From the NCBI GenBank assembly GCA_041581055.1, contig JBFGCT010000001.1, positions 1-64,000 of the forward strand: a stretch of 64,000 bases of DNA. Reading direction: 5' to 3'. Of this stretch, positions 36,095 through 43,859 are shown one piece after another (the stretch's first letter is position 1; each line of letters starts with the position of its first letter). A program made the translations under genes and the position numbers. The notes under the pieces were generated by a model that saw only the letters and a list, made by a program, of their open reading frames with translations, had not been told where the DNA came from and did not search any database. This stretch comes from JBFGCT01 sp041581055. Lineage in GTDB: Bacteria; Actinomycetota; Acidimicrobiia; Acidimicrobiales; Ilumatobacteraceae.

Positions 36095-37609
36095 CTACTG
36101 GGCCGCCATCGCGTCCGCGAGGTTGCGGCGGACCAGCTTGCCGCTGGCGTTGCGCGGCAGCGCGGAGACGAACATGATCTTGTTCGGGCACTTGTAACGG
36201 GCGAGGTGGTCGCAGGCGAACTCGATCAGGGTCTCCTCGTCGACGTCGGCGCCCTCCTTGGCCACCACGAACGCCTTGACGGCCTCGCCGGTGTGCGGGT
36301 GGGGCACGCCCACGACCCCGACCTCGGCCACGTCGGGATGCCGGGCCAGCACCTCTTCGACCTCGGCGGGATAGACGTTGAACCCCGAGACGATGACGAG
36401 GTCTTTGGCCCGGTCGACGAGGTACAGGTAGCCGTCGTCGTCGCAGATCGCCATGTCGCCGGTCTGCAGCCAGCCGTCCTCGGTCAGCACGGCGGCGGTC
36501 GCCTCGGGGTCCTCGAAGTAGCCGGCGAACACGTTGTCGCCGCGCACCCAGATCTCGCCGACGTCGCCGACGAGCGCGTCGCCGTCCTTGTTGACCAGGC
36601 GCACCTCGACGCCGTCGAGCGCCCGGCCGACCGAGCCGAAGCGGACCACCTCGCCGACCTGCGTGGTCACGGTCGGCGAGGCCTCGGTCAGCCCGTAGCC
36701 CTCGAGGATCTCGACGCCGAAGCGCTCCTTCATCCGCTCGGCGACGGGGATCGGCAAGCGCGCCGCCCCTGACAGCGCCCGGCGGACCGTGGCGAACGTG
36801 TCGGCGGCGAGCTCGTCGAAGTGGGCGAAGGCGGTCCACATCGAGGGCGCGCCGGGCACGATCGTGACTTTGCGGTCGCGGATCGTCTCGGCGGCGGTCA
36901 GCGGGTCGAAGCGCTGGACGAGGATGATCGTCGCGCCGACCCGCAACCCGAGTCCGAGCACGATGTTCAACCCGAAGATGTGGAACAGCGGCAGCACGCC
37001 GTAGACGATGTCGCCGGCGCCGATCGAGTCCGGGTTGCTCAGGCTCTGCGTCATGCTGCTCAGCAGGTTGTGGTGCGTCAGCTTGGCGGCCTTCGGCGAG
37101 CCGGCGGTGCCGCTGGTGAAGATCAGGACCGCGAGCTGGTCGGCCTCGACCTCGACCCGGTCGACCGGGTCCGATCGGAGCAGTTCGTCCAGGTGGACCG
37201 CGTCGGTCGGGCCGCCGTGGTCGGTGCTCTCGGTCGTGACGACCGTCTCGACCGACGGCACCTTGTCGCGGTCGACGTTCGCCCAGGATGCCGAGCTGAG
37301 CTGCTCGATCAGTACGACCTTGGCCCGGACCTTGGCGATCTCGGCCTCGAGCTCGGGCGCCGGGCTGAGCGGGTTGAGCGGCACGACGACTGCGCCGAGC
37401 CCCACGGCGGCGAGGTAGGCGACGACGAAGGGCCGGCCGTTGCCGCACATGAACGCGATCCGGTCCCCCTCCGCGAGCCCGATCGAGGCGAACCCGCCGC
37501 GCGTCCGGTCGACCTGCTCGCGCAGTTCGCCGTAGGTGGTCTCGCGGCCGCGGCTGATCAGTGCGATCGCGTCGTCCGGATGACCGTCGATGATGCTCGC
37601 CAGGTTCAC
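36095..37609 (-). CDS. Long-chain acyl-CoA synthetase (AMP-binding)
   Basis: 504 residues. LIFTSGTAGSPKAAKLTHHNL (P-loop), EGYGLTEASPTVT, TGDMAICDDDGYLYLVDRAKDLVIVSGFNVYP and PRNASGKLVRR (catalytic Lys) make this an acyl-CoA ligase of the ANL superfamily. Unlike the FAAL at 7113 it has no carrier domain. The start is GTG 37609 with AGGGGGG just upstream. It is transcribed toward rex from a separate promoter. Chain length is unknown. Confidence 0.9.
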   Translation of the reverse strand: MNLASIIDGHPDDAIALISRGRETTYGELREQVDRTRGGFASIGLAEGDRIAFMCGNGRPFVVAYLAAVGLGAVVVPLNPLSPAPELEAEIAKVRAKVVLIEQLSSASWANVDRDKVPSVETVVTTESTDHGGPTDAVHLDELLRSDPVDRVEVEADQLAVLIFTSGTAGSPKAAKLTHHNLLSSMTQSLSNPDSIGAGDIVYGVLPLFHIFGLNIVLGLGLRVGATIILVQRFDPLTAAETIRDRKVTIVPGAPSMWTAFAHFDELAADTFATVRRALSGAARLPIPVAERMKERFGVEILEGYGLTEASPTVTTQVGEVVRFGSVGRALDGVEVRLVNKDGDALVGDVGEIWVRGDNVFAGYFEDPEATAAVLTEDGWLQTGDMAICDDDGYLYLVDRAKDLVIVSGFNVYPAEVEEVLARHPDVAEVGVVGVPHPHTGEAVKAFVVAKEGADVDEETLIEFACDHLARYKCPNKIMFVSALPRNASGKLVRRNLADAMAAQ

Positions 37610-37684
37610 GAACCCCCCTCAGAATCCGTGGTCAGCGTACTCGGCCCAGGTTGTCGCGCCGAGCCGGTGTGCAAGATCAGCTGA

Positions 37685-37768
37685 TCACAAGCGCGCCAGC
37701 GAGAGGATCCCGGCGATGAGGATCGCCGCCAGGAGCAGGCCGAGCGTGAGCGTGGTGGCAGGCCGCAT
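37685..37768 (-). CDS. 27-residue membrane microprotein
   Basis: MRPATTLTLGLLLAAILIAG then ILSLARL: one hydrophobic helix with a basic residue near each end. ATG 37768 lies 8 nt after TAGCCT, the same spacing seen for genes throughout the window, and the codons are GC-rich at third positions. It lies between the SAM hydrolase and the acyl-CoA synthetase genes. No homologue is recognised. Confidence 0.6.
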   Translation of the reverse strand: MRPATTLTLGLLLAAILIAGILSLARL

Positions 37769-37776
37769 CGCCGGTC

Positions 37777-37782
37777 AGGCTA
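37777..37782 (-). promoter_or_regulatory. TAGCCT -10 element of the microprotein
   Basis: Minus strand, 8 nt before ATG 37768. Confidence 0.5.
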
Positions 37783-37794
37783 CTGGTGGGAGCG

Positions 37795-38685
37795 TCACCC
37801 GTGGCGCCGCAACTCGACGCGCTGGGCGGCGCCGCCCTGGCCGGCGGCGCCCTCGGCGGCCGGCGTCAGCGTCACCTGGTCGCCCGCGTCGAGCCCCAAC
37901 TCGGCGGCCGCGGAGCGCTGATCCATGGCGATCGCGAACATCCCCGCCGAGTCGACGACCAGCCCGACCGCCCCGCCCGGCAGGTCGGCGAACGACGCCG
38001 ATCGGGCGGCGCTGCGCGTGGTCCCGCCCGACGGGTCGGTCGGGTCGGAGAACCGGAGATCGACGAGCTCGCCGAACGTGTCGGCGAGGTCGTCGGGGCC
38101 GATGTTGAGCTGCGCGTTCCCGAAGTGGTCGACCCAGAGCACCTGGGCGATCACCCGCCGCTCGTCGGCTTGCGGCAGCGGGACCACCCCCGGCATCAGC
38201 AGCTCGGGATCGACCATGTCGCCGAGCTCGCCGAGATCGACGCCGTTGCACAGGTGGGCGGCGACCGGGGCGAACACGTCGCGCCCGGCGAACGTGGCGC
38301 CGACCGCCACGAGGTGGAAGTCGGGGTTCGTCAGCTCGACGGTCCGGCCGGCCCCGCCGGCGAGCGCGACGGCCGGGGCCAACAGACCGTTGTCCGGGCC
38401 GACGAGCACCCCCTCGCCGCCGGCGACCTCGACGGCGACGGCCCGCCGCGGCGTGCCGACGCCGGGATCGACGACGGCCAGCACGACGCCCGAGGCGACA
38501 TAGCCGATACTGCGGGCCAGCGCGAGCGACCCCGCCCGCACGTCGAACGGGCGCACGCCGTGGGTGAGGTCGATGACCGTGGCGTGCGGCGCGAGGTCGC
38601 GGATGACCGACTTGACGACGCCGACGAACTCGTCGTCGGTGCCGTAGTCGGTCAGGAAGGAAACGGTCTCGTACCGACGCCCCAT
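37795..38685 (-). CDS. SAM hydroxide adenosyltransferase (DUF62 family)
   Basis: Splits S-adenosylmethionine to adenosine and methionine using activated water; same family as fluorinase. 296 residues. VSFLTDYGTDDEFVGVVK, VVDPGVGTPRRAVAVE, VGPDNGLLAPAV and WVDHFGNAQLNI are the family's SAM-binding and catalytic segments (Asp, Arg, His). TAGCGT lies 9 nt before ATG 38685. The physiological role is unclear in all bacteria. Confidence 0.9.
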   Translation of the reverse strand: MGRRYETVSFLTDYGTDDEFVGVVKSVIRDLAPHATVIDLTHGVRPFDVRAGSLALARSIGYVASGVVLAVVDPGVGTPRRAVAVEVAGGEGVLVGPDNGLLAPAVALAGGAGRTVELTNPDFHLVAVGATFAGRDVFAPVAAHLCNGVDLGELGDMVDPELLMPGVVPLPQADERRVIAQVLWVDHFGNAQLNIGPDDLADTFGELVDLRFSDPTDPSGGTTRSAARSASFADLPGGAVGLVVDSAGMFAIAMDQRSAAAELGLDAGDQVTLTPAAEGAAGQGGAAQRVELRRHG

Positions 38686-38694
38686 AGACCGCCG

Positions 38695-38700
38695 ACGCTA
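38695..38700 (-). promoter_or_regulatory. TAGCGT -10 element of SAM hydrolase
   Basis: Minus strand, 9 nt before ATG 38685. Confidence 0.5.
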
Positions 38701-38865
38701 CCGGTCGGAACGGTCCGCGGGGTCGGCTCGGCGACCGCTCGCGGCCCCCGGTCGGGACCGGAGAATCTCACCCAGACGGCCCGTGTGGACACGGCACGTG
38801 AATCTTTTGGCAAATTTCGTCACTGTTTTTTGAACGTGCCCCTTTTCACATCGAAATACGTGGCC

Positions 38866-38871
38866 TATCGT
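38866..38871 (+). promoter_or_regulatory. TATCGT -10 element of possible micro-ORF
   Basis: 7 nt before GTG 38879, the spacing typical of this window, behind an AT-rich tract. Confidence 0.4.
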
Positions 38872-38878
38872 GACCGCC

Positions 38879-38974
38879 GTGGAGACGCATTCACCGGCAA
38901 CGGTGGATCGCGCCGACAGGGCTGGTGCCATCGGGGGGTTGGCACCGGCCCTCGTCGCGTCTGGGCCCGACTGA
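38879..38974 (+). CDS. Possible 31-residue peptide
   Basis: VETHSPATVDRADRAGAIGG then LAPALVASGPD. The start position relative to TATCGT fits the leaderless pattern, but the product has no recognisable features and the transcript could instead be a small RNA. It ends 20 bp before the 3' end of proC, running antisense to it. Confidence 0.3.
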   Translation: METHSPATVDRADRAGAIGGLAPALVASGPD

Positions 38975-38993
38975 CCGACCGTTTCGCCGATCG

Positions 38994-39818
38994 TCAGCCG
39001 AGTTCGCGGGAGCGCTCGGTGGCGGCGTGCACCGCGGCGGCGAACGCCTCGCGCACGGCCCGCTCGTCGAGCACGGCCAGGCCGGCGGCGGTCGTGCCGC
39101 CGGGCGAGGTCACCTTGGCCCGCAGCGCCGCCGGGTCGCCCTCGCGTTCGAGCAGGAGCGACGACCCGACGAGGAGCTGCGTCACCGCCCGCTCGGCCAT
39201 CGGGGCGGGCAGCCCTTCGGCGACGGCGGCGGCGATCAGCGCCTCGGCGACGAGGAAGACGTACGCCGGGCCCGAGCCGGCGACGCCCGTGAACGCGTCG
39301 AGCAACGGCTCGGGGAGCCGGTCGACGACGCCGACCGCCGACAGGATCGACTCCGCCCACGCCAGGTCCTCCGCCGCGGCGTGGGCGCCGCCGGCGATCG
39401 CCGAGGTCCCCCTGCCGACCAGCGCCGGCGTGTTGGGCATCGCCCTGACGACGGCGATCGGCCGGCCGGCGGCGGCTTCGATCGCGGCGATCCCGACGCC
39501 GGCGGCGATCGACAACAGTCGGGTCGCGCCGGCGGCGACCGCGGCGGCGGCCGCGGCGGGAACGTCGCCCGGCTTCACCGCCAGCACCGCCGCCCGGCAG
39601 GCGGGCGCCTCGCCCGACACGGCGACCCCGGGGAACATGTCGCCGAGCTCGGCGCGGCGCGCCGCCAGCACCTCGACGACGGCGAGGTCCGCCGGCACGA
39701 ACGCGCCGGAGTCGATCACGCCGCGCAGCAGCGCCGAGCCCATGTTGCCGCCGCCGATCAGCGCCAGCTCGACCGCTTCGTGGCGCGCATCGGGGTTGTC
39801 GGGTGCGTGGTCGGTCAC
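38994..39818 (-). CDS. proC: Pyrroline-5-carboxylate reductase
   Basis: Last step of proline synthesis, using NADPH. 274 residues. LALIGGGNMGSALLRGVI (Rossmann motif), AVKPGDV, VVRAMPNTPALVGRG, GVAGSGPAYVFLVAEAL and KVTSPGGTTAAGLAVL are ProC signatures. GTG 39818 is chosen because TAACGT lies 7 nt upstream. Confidence 0.95.
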   Translation of the reverse strand: MTDHAPDNPDARHEAVELALIGGGNMGSALLRGVIDSGAFVPADLAVVEVLAARRAELGDMFPGVAVSGEAPACRAAVLAVKPGDVPAAAAAAVAAGATRLLSIAAGVGIAAIEAAAGRPIAVVRAMPNTPALVGRGTSAIAGGAHAAAEDLAWAESILSAVGVVDRLPEPLLDAFTGVAGSGPAYVFLVAEALIAAAVAEGLPAPMAERAVTQLLVGSSLLLEREGDPAALRAKVTSPGGTTAAGLAVLDERAVREAFAAAVHAATERSRELG

Positions 39819-39825
39819 GGCGGCG

Positions 39826-39831
39826 ACGTTA
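39826..39831 (-). promoter_or_regulatory. TAACGT -10 element of proC
   Basis: Minus strand, 7 nt before GTG 39818. Confidence 0.55.
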
Positions 39832-39968
39832 GTTCGCGCCCGGCGCCGACCGACCGGCGGCCGGGGGCCCGGGCGGGCGCAGAGGACCGACTCCCCCGAG
39901 CGCGCCCACCCGGACACCCAGACGGTGGGCGACGCCGCCCGCGAAACGGAACGGCCGCCGGCGGCGGG

Positions 39969-40427
39969 TCAGCCGAAGCGGCTGGCGAAGCCGATCCGCA
40001 GCAGCGACTGGAAGCACTGCTCGACCTGGGCGTACAACGTCCCGAGGACGCGGTCGAGCTCGTCGTGGCCGACCATCGCCACCGGCAGCTCACCGCGCAG
40101 GTACAGCGCGTTCTCGACGCCGATCGAGAAGTGCGCGCCGACCATGCGGTCGTTGCGCCGCAGCACGTGCTCGTACAACGCCGCCGCGTTCTCCTCCGGG
40201 GCCGGCAGCACGTAGGTCTCGTAGCGCAGCGTGCGCTGCCACAACGTGAGCCACACGGTCGTGAAGTCCTTGTCCTCGCCGCGCATCCGGACGTACCACC
40301 TGATCTCGTCGCCGGTCGACCGATCGACCGCCACGATGTGGTCGTGGCTGGCGGCGAGCTCGGCCAGCCAGCCGTCGATCAGCAGCTCCAACGCGGCGAG
40401 CGCCGGCAGGTCGTAGGCGTCGGTCAT
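39969..40427 (-). CDS. YbjN-domain protein
   Basis: 152 residues. ALELLIDGWL, DKDFTTVWLTLWQRTLRYETYVLPAPEENAAALYEHVLRRND and GAHFSIGVENALYLRGELPV match the YbjN family, with a fold like type III secretion chaperones. In mycobacteria a related gene (Rv0487) is next to mshA, as here. Function unknown. A GC-rich 9-bp repeat (three copies of GGCCGCGCC, 40428-40454) lies at its start. Confidence 0.82.
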   Translation of the reverse strand: MTDAYDLPALAALELLIDGWLAELAASHDHIVAVDRSTGDEIRWYVRMRGEDKDFTTVWLTLWQRTLRYETYVLPAPEENAAALYEHVLRRNDRMVGAHFSIGVENALYLRGELPVAMVGHDELDRVLGTLYAQVEQCFQSLLRIGFASRFG

Positions 40428-40454
40428 GGCCGCGCCGGCCGCGCCGGCCGCGCC
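40428..40454. repeat. 9-bp GC repeat between mshA and ybjN-like gene
   Basis: Three tandem GGCCGCGCC units plus a partial one, adjoining the start codon at 40427. Confidence 0.75.
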
Positions 40455-40464
40455 GGCCGCCGGG

Positions 40465-41691
40465 TCACTCGCATACGACCAGCTCGCGCACGGTCAGGTC
40501 GGCGTAGAGGCGGCGCAGCCTGGCGGCGGCGATGCTCCACGTGTAGCGGCGGGCCCGGGCGACCGCCGCCTCGCTCATCGAACGCCGGAGGGAGTCGTCG
40601 TCCAGGATCTCGGCGACCGCCTTGGCGAAGTCGGACGGGTCCCGCCCGTCGATCAGGCGCCCGGTCGCCCGGTCGTCGACGAGGCTGACGAGGCCGCCGA
40701 CCGCGCTGGCGACGACCGGGACGCCACACGCCGCGGCCTCGAGGGCGACCAGCCCGAAGCTCTCGCTGCGGCTCGGGACGAGCACGACGTCGGCGGCGCG
40801 GTAGTACGTCGACAGGATGTGGTGTGGCTGGGGCGGGATGAACCGCACCTGGTCGTGCAGCCCGAGCTCGTCGACGAGGGCGCGGGCGCGGGCCGACTCG
40901 CCGTCGCCGTCCTCACCGCTCGCCCCGCCGACGATCAGCAACAGCGCGTCCGGGCGGGCCAGCGCGGCGAGCGTCCGAATCGCGACGTCGGGGCCCTTGA
41001 GCGGCTGGATGCGCCCGACGAACAGCAGAACGGGGCGATCGGGGGCGACATCGATGGCGCGGCGGGCGCCGGCCTGGTCGCCCGGGGCGAAGAACGCGTG
41101 CTCGACGCCGGGGGCGATGATCTCGACGCGCCCCGGCGGGTCGCCGTACAGGCGCCGGAACTGCTCCTCCTCCTCGACGCAGCTCACGCAGATCGCGTCG
41201 GCGCAGTAGATGATCTCCGCCTCGGCGCCGTCGCGCCACGTCGGCTCGAGATCGCCCCCCTCCGCCTTCACCCTGGCCAGCGTGTGGAACGTCGTGACGA
41301 ACGGAACGTCGAGGTCGTGCTTCAGCTCGTGGCCGACCAGCCCGCTCAACCAGTAGTTGCCGTGGATCACGTCCGGGCGTTCGTTGCGCGCCATCCAGTC
41401 GAGCACGCCCTCCCGGAAGTCGTACGTGACGTCGCACAGCGCCTCCTTCGGCAGGTGATGCGGGCCGGCCTCGACGTGCACCACCCGATGCCCCGGCTCG
41501 ACGAGCACCTCGGCCGGCAGACCGGCGCGGTCGGCCCGGGTGAACGTGGTGGTCTCGACCCCGGCCTGCGAGAGCGCGGAGAACAGCTCGCGGACGTAGA
41601 CGTTCATCCCCCCGCTGTCGCCGGAGCCCGGCTGCAGCAGCGGCGACGTGTGGAGTGAGATCACTGCGACGCGTTGCACGGCCCGCGACAC
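40465..41691 (-). CDS. mshA: D-inositol-3-phosphate glycosyltransferase (mycothiol synthesis)
   Basis: GT4 enzyme joining UDP-GlcNAc to inositol-3-phosphate, the first step to mycothiol. 408 residues. RVAVISLHTSPLLQPGSGDSGGMNVYVREL is the acceptor-binding N-terminus; VIHGNYWLSGLVG, FVGRIQPLKGPD and SESFGLVALEAAACGVPVVAS are retaining GT-B motifs. The start is GTG 41691 or GTG 41679: TATCGT (41690-41695) lies 10 nt before the latter, which would fit leaderless initiation. It fits with the SigR/RsrA pair. Confidence 0.94.
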   Translation of the reverse strand: MSRAVQRVAVISLHTSPLLQPGSGDSGGMNVYVRELFSALSQAGVETTTFTRADRAGLPAEVLVEPGHRVVHVEAGPHHLPKEALCDVTYDFREGVLDWMARNERPDVIHGNYWLSGLVGHELKHDLDVPFVTTFHTLARVKAEGGDLEPTWRDGAEAEIIYCADAICVSCVEEEEQFRRLYGDPPGRVEIIAPGVEHAFFAPGDQAGARRAIDVAPDRPVLLFVGRIQPLKGPDVAIRTLAALARPDALLLIVGGASGEDGDGESARARALVDELGLHDQVRFIPPQPHHILSTYYRAADVVLVPSRSESFGLVALEAAACGVPVVASAVGGLVSLVDDRATGRLIDGRDPSDFAKAVAEILDDDSLRRSMSEAAVARARRYTWSIAAARLRRLYADLTVRELVVCE

Positions 41692-41720
41692 GATATCTGG
41701 CGTCGTCGGCGCCCGAGTCC

Positions 41721-41798
41721 GGCGGAGTGGTCCGGCGGAGCGGCTCGGCGGAGCGGCCCGGTGGAGCGGGTCGGTGGAGCGGGTCGGTGGAGCGGGTC
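41721..41798. repeat. Six 13-bp tandem repeats upstream of mshA
   Basis: Consensus GGYGGAGYGGBYC. Units start at 41721, 41734, 41747, 41760, 41773 and 41786; the last three are identical (GGTGGAGCGGGTC). They lie 30 bp upstream of the mshA start, between it and the end of the RsiG-like gene. Confidence 0.9.
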
Positions 41799-41830
41799 GG
41801 CTGGCGGGGGGCCGGCGTGGCCCGCGGCGG

Positions 41831-42322
41831 TCAGGCGAGCAGGCTGTCGACGTCGGCCTCGCCCTCGCGATACCGGCGGACCAGCTCGGCGCTGAGCGCG
41901 TCGAGCCGGTCGTAGCGGTCGCGACGGTCCGAGGAGACCCGCGATTCGAACTCGGTGATCGCCTCGCTCAGCGCCGTCAGCTCGGCGTTGTTCAGATCCT
42001 CCAAGCGGCCGAAGCCCTTCTCCGCGCAGACCGCCTCGAGCTCGAGCGCGAGCGGGTGGTCGCTGAGATCCTCGGTCGGCCGCGGCGGCCGGGCCGGGCC
42101 GCCGGTGAGGTGTCTGGACAGCACCGACTTCAACTCGTCGCGGAGCATCTCTCCCGAGTGCGACTCCCGATGTGCGATCTCGGAGTTGACGAGGTCGAGC
42201 CGCGCCTGGGCGACCCGGCGGGCGTACGACACGACGTCGTCCTCGGCCTGCAGCTCCTGGCGCCGCTCGCGCAACTCGGCAAGCGACAGGTCCGCCGGGT
42301 CGATCGAATCGGTGGTCGTCAC
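41831..42322 (-). CDS. rsiG: RsiG-like c-di-GMP-responsive anti-sigma candidate
   Basis: 163 residues, mostly two long charged helices. Streptomyces RsiG holds the sigma factor WhiG when c-di-GMP sits on a repeated E(X)3S(X)2R(X)3Q(X)3D motif. Here D28-S32-R35-Q39-D43 gives the first copy with Asp for Glu, and E126-S130-R133-Y137-D141 the second with Tyr for Gln. Spacing is exact in both. GTG 42322 overlaps the MoaD-like stop. No flagellar or WhiG-type sigma gene is in the window, so its partner is unknown. Confidence 0.72.
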   Translation of the reverse strand: MTTTDSIDPADLSLAELRERRQELQAEDDVVSYARRVAQARLDLVNSEIAHRESHSGEMLRDELKSVLSRHLTGGPARPPRPTEDLSDHPLALELEAVCAEKGFGRLEDLNNAELTALSEAITEFESRVSSDRRDRYDRLDALSAELVRRYREGEADVDSLLA

Positions 42323-42561
42323 GTGGTTCCTCCTGAGACGGGCGGGAGCACCGCCACTTCGTCGTCGGGCCCGACGGCGGTGTCCGGGCCGGCGTCGTCG
42401 CCGTTGACCCAGACTTTGCAGGTCGGGAGGATCTGGCTGAACACCGCGCCGTAGCGCTGCTCAGCTCGCGCCAGCACTTCGCCGACAGTGGCGCCCTCGA
42501 TCACGTCGGCGCCCGTCCCGGCGGCTTCGCGAGCCGAGGCAAACAGGCGCATCGTTGGCAC
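42319..42561 (-). CDS. MoaD/ThiS-like sulfur-carrier protein
   Basis: 80 residues. MRLFASAREAAGTGADVIEGATVGEVLARA and CKVWVNGDDAG...VGPDDEVAVLPPVSGG match MoaD, the ubiquitin-fold sulfur donor of molybdopterin synthase. MoaD normally ends in Gly-Gly; here two Thr follow (SGGTT), so trimming would be needed or the protein has another job. GTG 42561 is fixed by TAGATT 7 nt upstream. It is coupled to the RsiG-like gene. No other molybdopterin genes are in the window. Confidence 0.85.
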   Translation of the reverse strand: MPTMRLFASAREAAGTGADVIEGATVGEVLARAEQRYGAVFSQILPTCKVWVNGDDAGPDTAVGPDDEVAVLPPVSGGTT

Positions 42562-42568
42562 GTCGGAC

Positions 42569-42574
42569 AATCTA
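42569..42574 (-). promoter_or_regulatory. TAGATT -10 element of moaD-like/rsiG-like operon
   Basis: Minus strand, 7 nt before GTG 42561. Confidence 0.55.
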
Positions 42575-42674
42575 CAAGCGCGCGGCGGCCGACCGGGGTT
42601 GTTCCTGATGGCGGCGCTCGCGATCGGGCCGCGGCGGCGACGCCCGACGCCGGGCGGGCGGCGCTCGACGGCGC

Positions 42675-43667
42675 TCAGGACGGCCCGTCCGCCGGCAGCA
42701 CCCCGACGACGAAGCCGAGGACCGCGACCGCCAACGTGCAGCCCAGGGCGAGTCGTCGGGTCGACGGCTCCTCGAGGCGGTTCGTCGCCCCGTAGAACCC
42801 CAGCTCGGGGCGGGGCAGCGTTCGCAGGCTGACCAGCCCCACGAAGACGAGGCCGATCGCCAACGACATCGCCGAGACGCGCCCGTCGTGCGACATCGGC
42901 CCGAGGCCGTGGGTCCAGCGGTCGCTGAGGCCGCGCAGCGCGACCGCCAGGTTGAGGGCGACCATCGTCGCCATCGTCGTCATCCATCGGACGGGCAGGC
43001 CGGACCTCGACGTGCCGTTCCCGACGCCGGCGCCGACCGACGCCATCGACCAGACCAGCCGCGCGCCCGGGCGGATCCGGCCGCCCGAGAGCAGCCAGTG
43101 CCCGAGCGAGAGACCGCCGACGCCGCCGGCGAGCAGGGCGACGACGGACCAGGACGGCCGATCGAAGGGCGTTTGGCCCGTGAACAGGACGGCGATGAGC
43201 AGGACGATGGCCAGCATCCGGCGCAGCCCGTCGATCGACACCACCGACCAGGCGGCCTCGCGGATCCGGACGGCCGGCGGCGTGGCAGAACGCGACCGCG
43301 CGGCGCCGAGCACGCCGAGCCCCCGGCGCGCCCACGCGATCTCGCCGGTGTCGTCCTCGCCGACGTCGGGCTCGCCGGCGATCGCCACGAACGAGCGATC
43401 GAGGCCGAGCGCGTCGGCCATCACGACCGGCATCGGAGTCGGCCGCCCTCTCGTCCGCGCATAGCCACCCGGCCGTCGCGGGATGGCCCACAGCCCGGCG
43501 GTGACGACCAGCGCGGCGGAGAAGGCCATGAACTGGAGGGCGAGCACGAGCGCACCGAGCACGCCGGGCGTGAACGACGACAGGGACCAGGCCAGCCATC
43601 CACACCACGCGGCGAGCGCGCCGGCCGACAGCAGCCGCCCGATCCACGTGCCCACCTTCGCCAACAC
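42675..43667 (-). CDS. Multi-pass membrane protein
   Basis: 330 residues with about eight hydrophobic segments in two groups (about 10-65 and 150-325) separated by a soluble loop containing MADALGLDRSFVAIAGEPDVG. Conserved families are not recognised. The start is GTG 43667, with a strong GGAGGAG ribosome site 7 nt upstream, one of the few clear ones in the window. Confidence 0.7.
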   Translation of the reverse strand: MLAKVGTWIGRLLSAGALAAWCGWLAWSLSSFTPGVLGALVLALQFMAFSAALVVTAGLWAIPRRPGGYARTRGRPTPMPVVMADALGLDRSFVAIAGEPDVGEDDTGEIAWARRGLGVLGAARSRSATPPAVRIREAAWSVVSIDGLRRMLAIVLLIAVLFTGQTPFDRPSWSVVALLAGGVGGLSLGHWLLSGGRIRPGARLVWSMASVGAGVGNGTSRSGLPVRWMTTMATMVALNLAVALRGLSDRWTHGLGPMSHDGRVSAMSLAIGLVFVGLVSLRTLPRPELGFYGATNRLEEPSTRRLALGCTLAVAVLGFVVGVLPADGPS

Positions 43668-43779
43668 CGCTTGACTCCTCCACCTGTGAACAGGGCGCCG
43701 CCACGCCACCGGGCGAGTGGACCGAACCCACACGCGTTCACCCCGTATCGGCACGAGGACCGGGCCGCTTGAGGGCGAT

Positions 43780-43817
43780 GGGGGCGGGGTCCGGGGCGAT
43801 GGGGGCGGGGGCCGGGG
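43780..43817 (+). other. G-run cluster, potential G-quadruplex
   Basis: Six runs of 4-5 G separated by 1-4 nt, ending 27 nt before the cyclophilin -10 element. The pattern satisfies the usual quadruplex rule (four runs of at least three G, loops of at most seven). Confidence 0.7.
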
Positions 43818-43844
43818 CGACCGCGGCGTGGAGCTCCGGGCCGG

Positions 43845-43850
43845 TAGCCT
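43845..43850 (+). promoter_or_regulatory. TAGCCT -10 element of cyclophilin gene
   Basis: 9 nt before GTG 43860; predicted leaderless. Confidence 0.5.
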
Positions 43851-43859
43851 CTCCCCGCT

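Larger units (their letters stand above)
38701..38993. other. AT-rich intergenic island with possible plus-strand promoter
   Basis: Around 38808-38870 the sequence is unusually AT-rich for this genome (T-runs, AAATTTCG, TTTTTTGAAC, TTTTCACATCGAAATACG). It ends in TATCGT and a short plus-strand reading frame. Nothing else is recognised. Confidence 0.5.

Noticed and set aside
38925..40688. 587-codon plus-strand frame
   Set aside because: Opposite proC, the YbjN-like gene and the end of mshA; no plausible protein.
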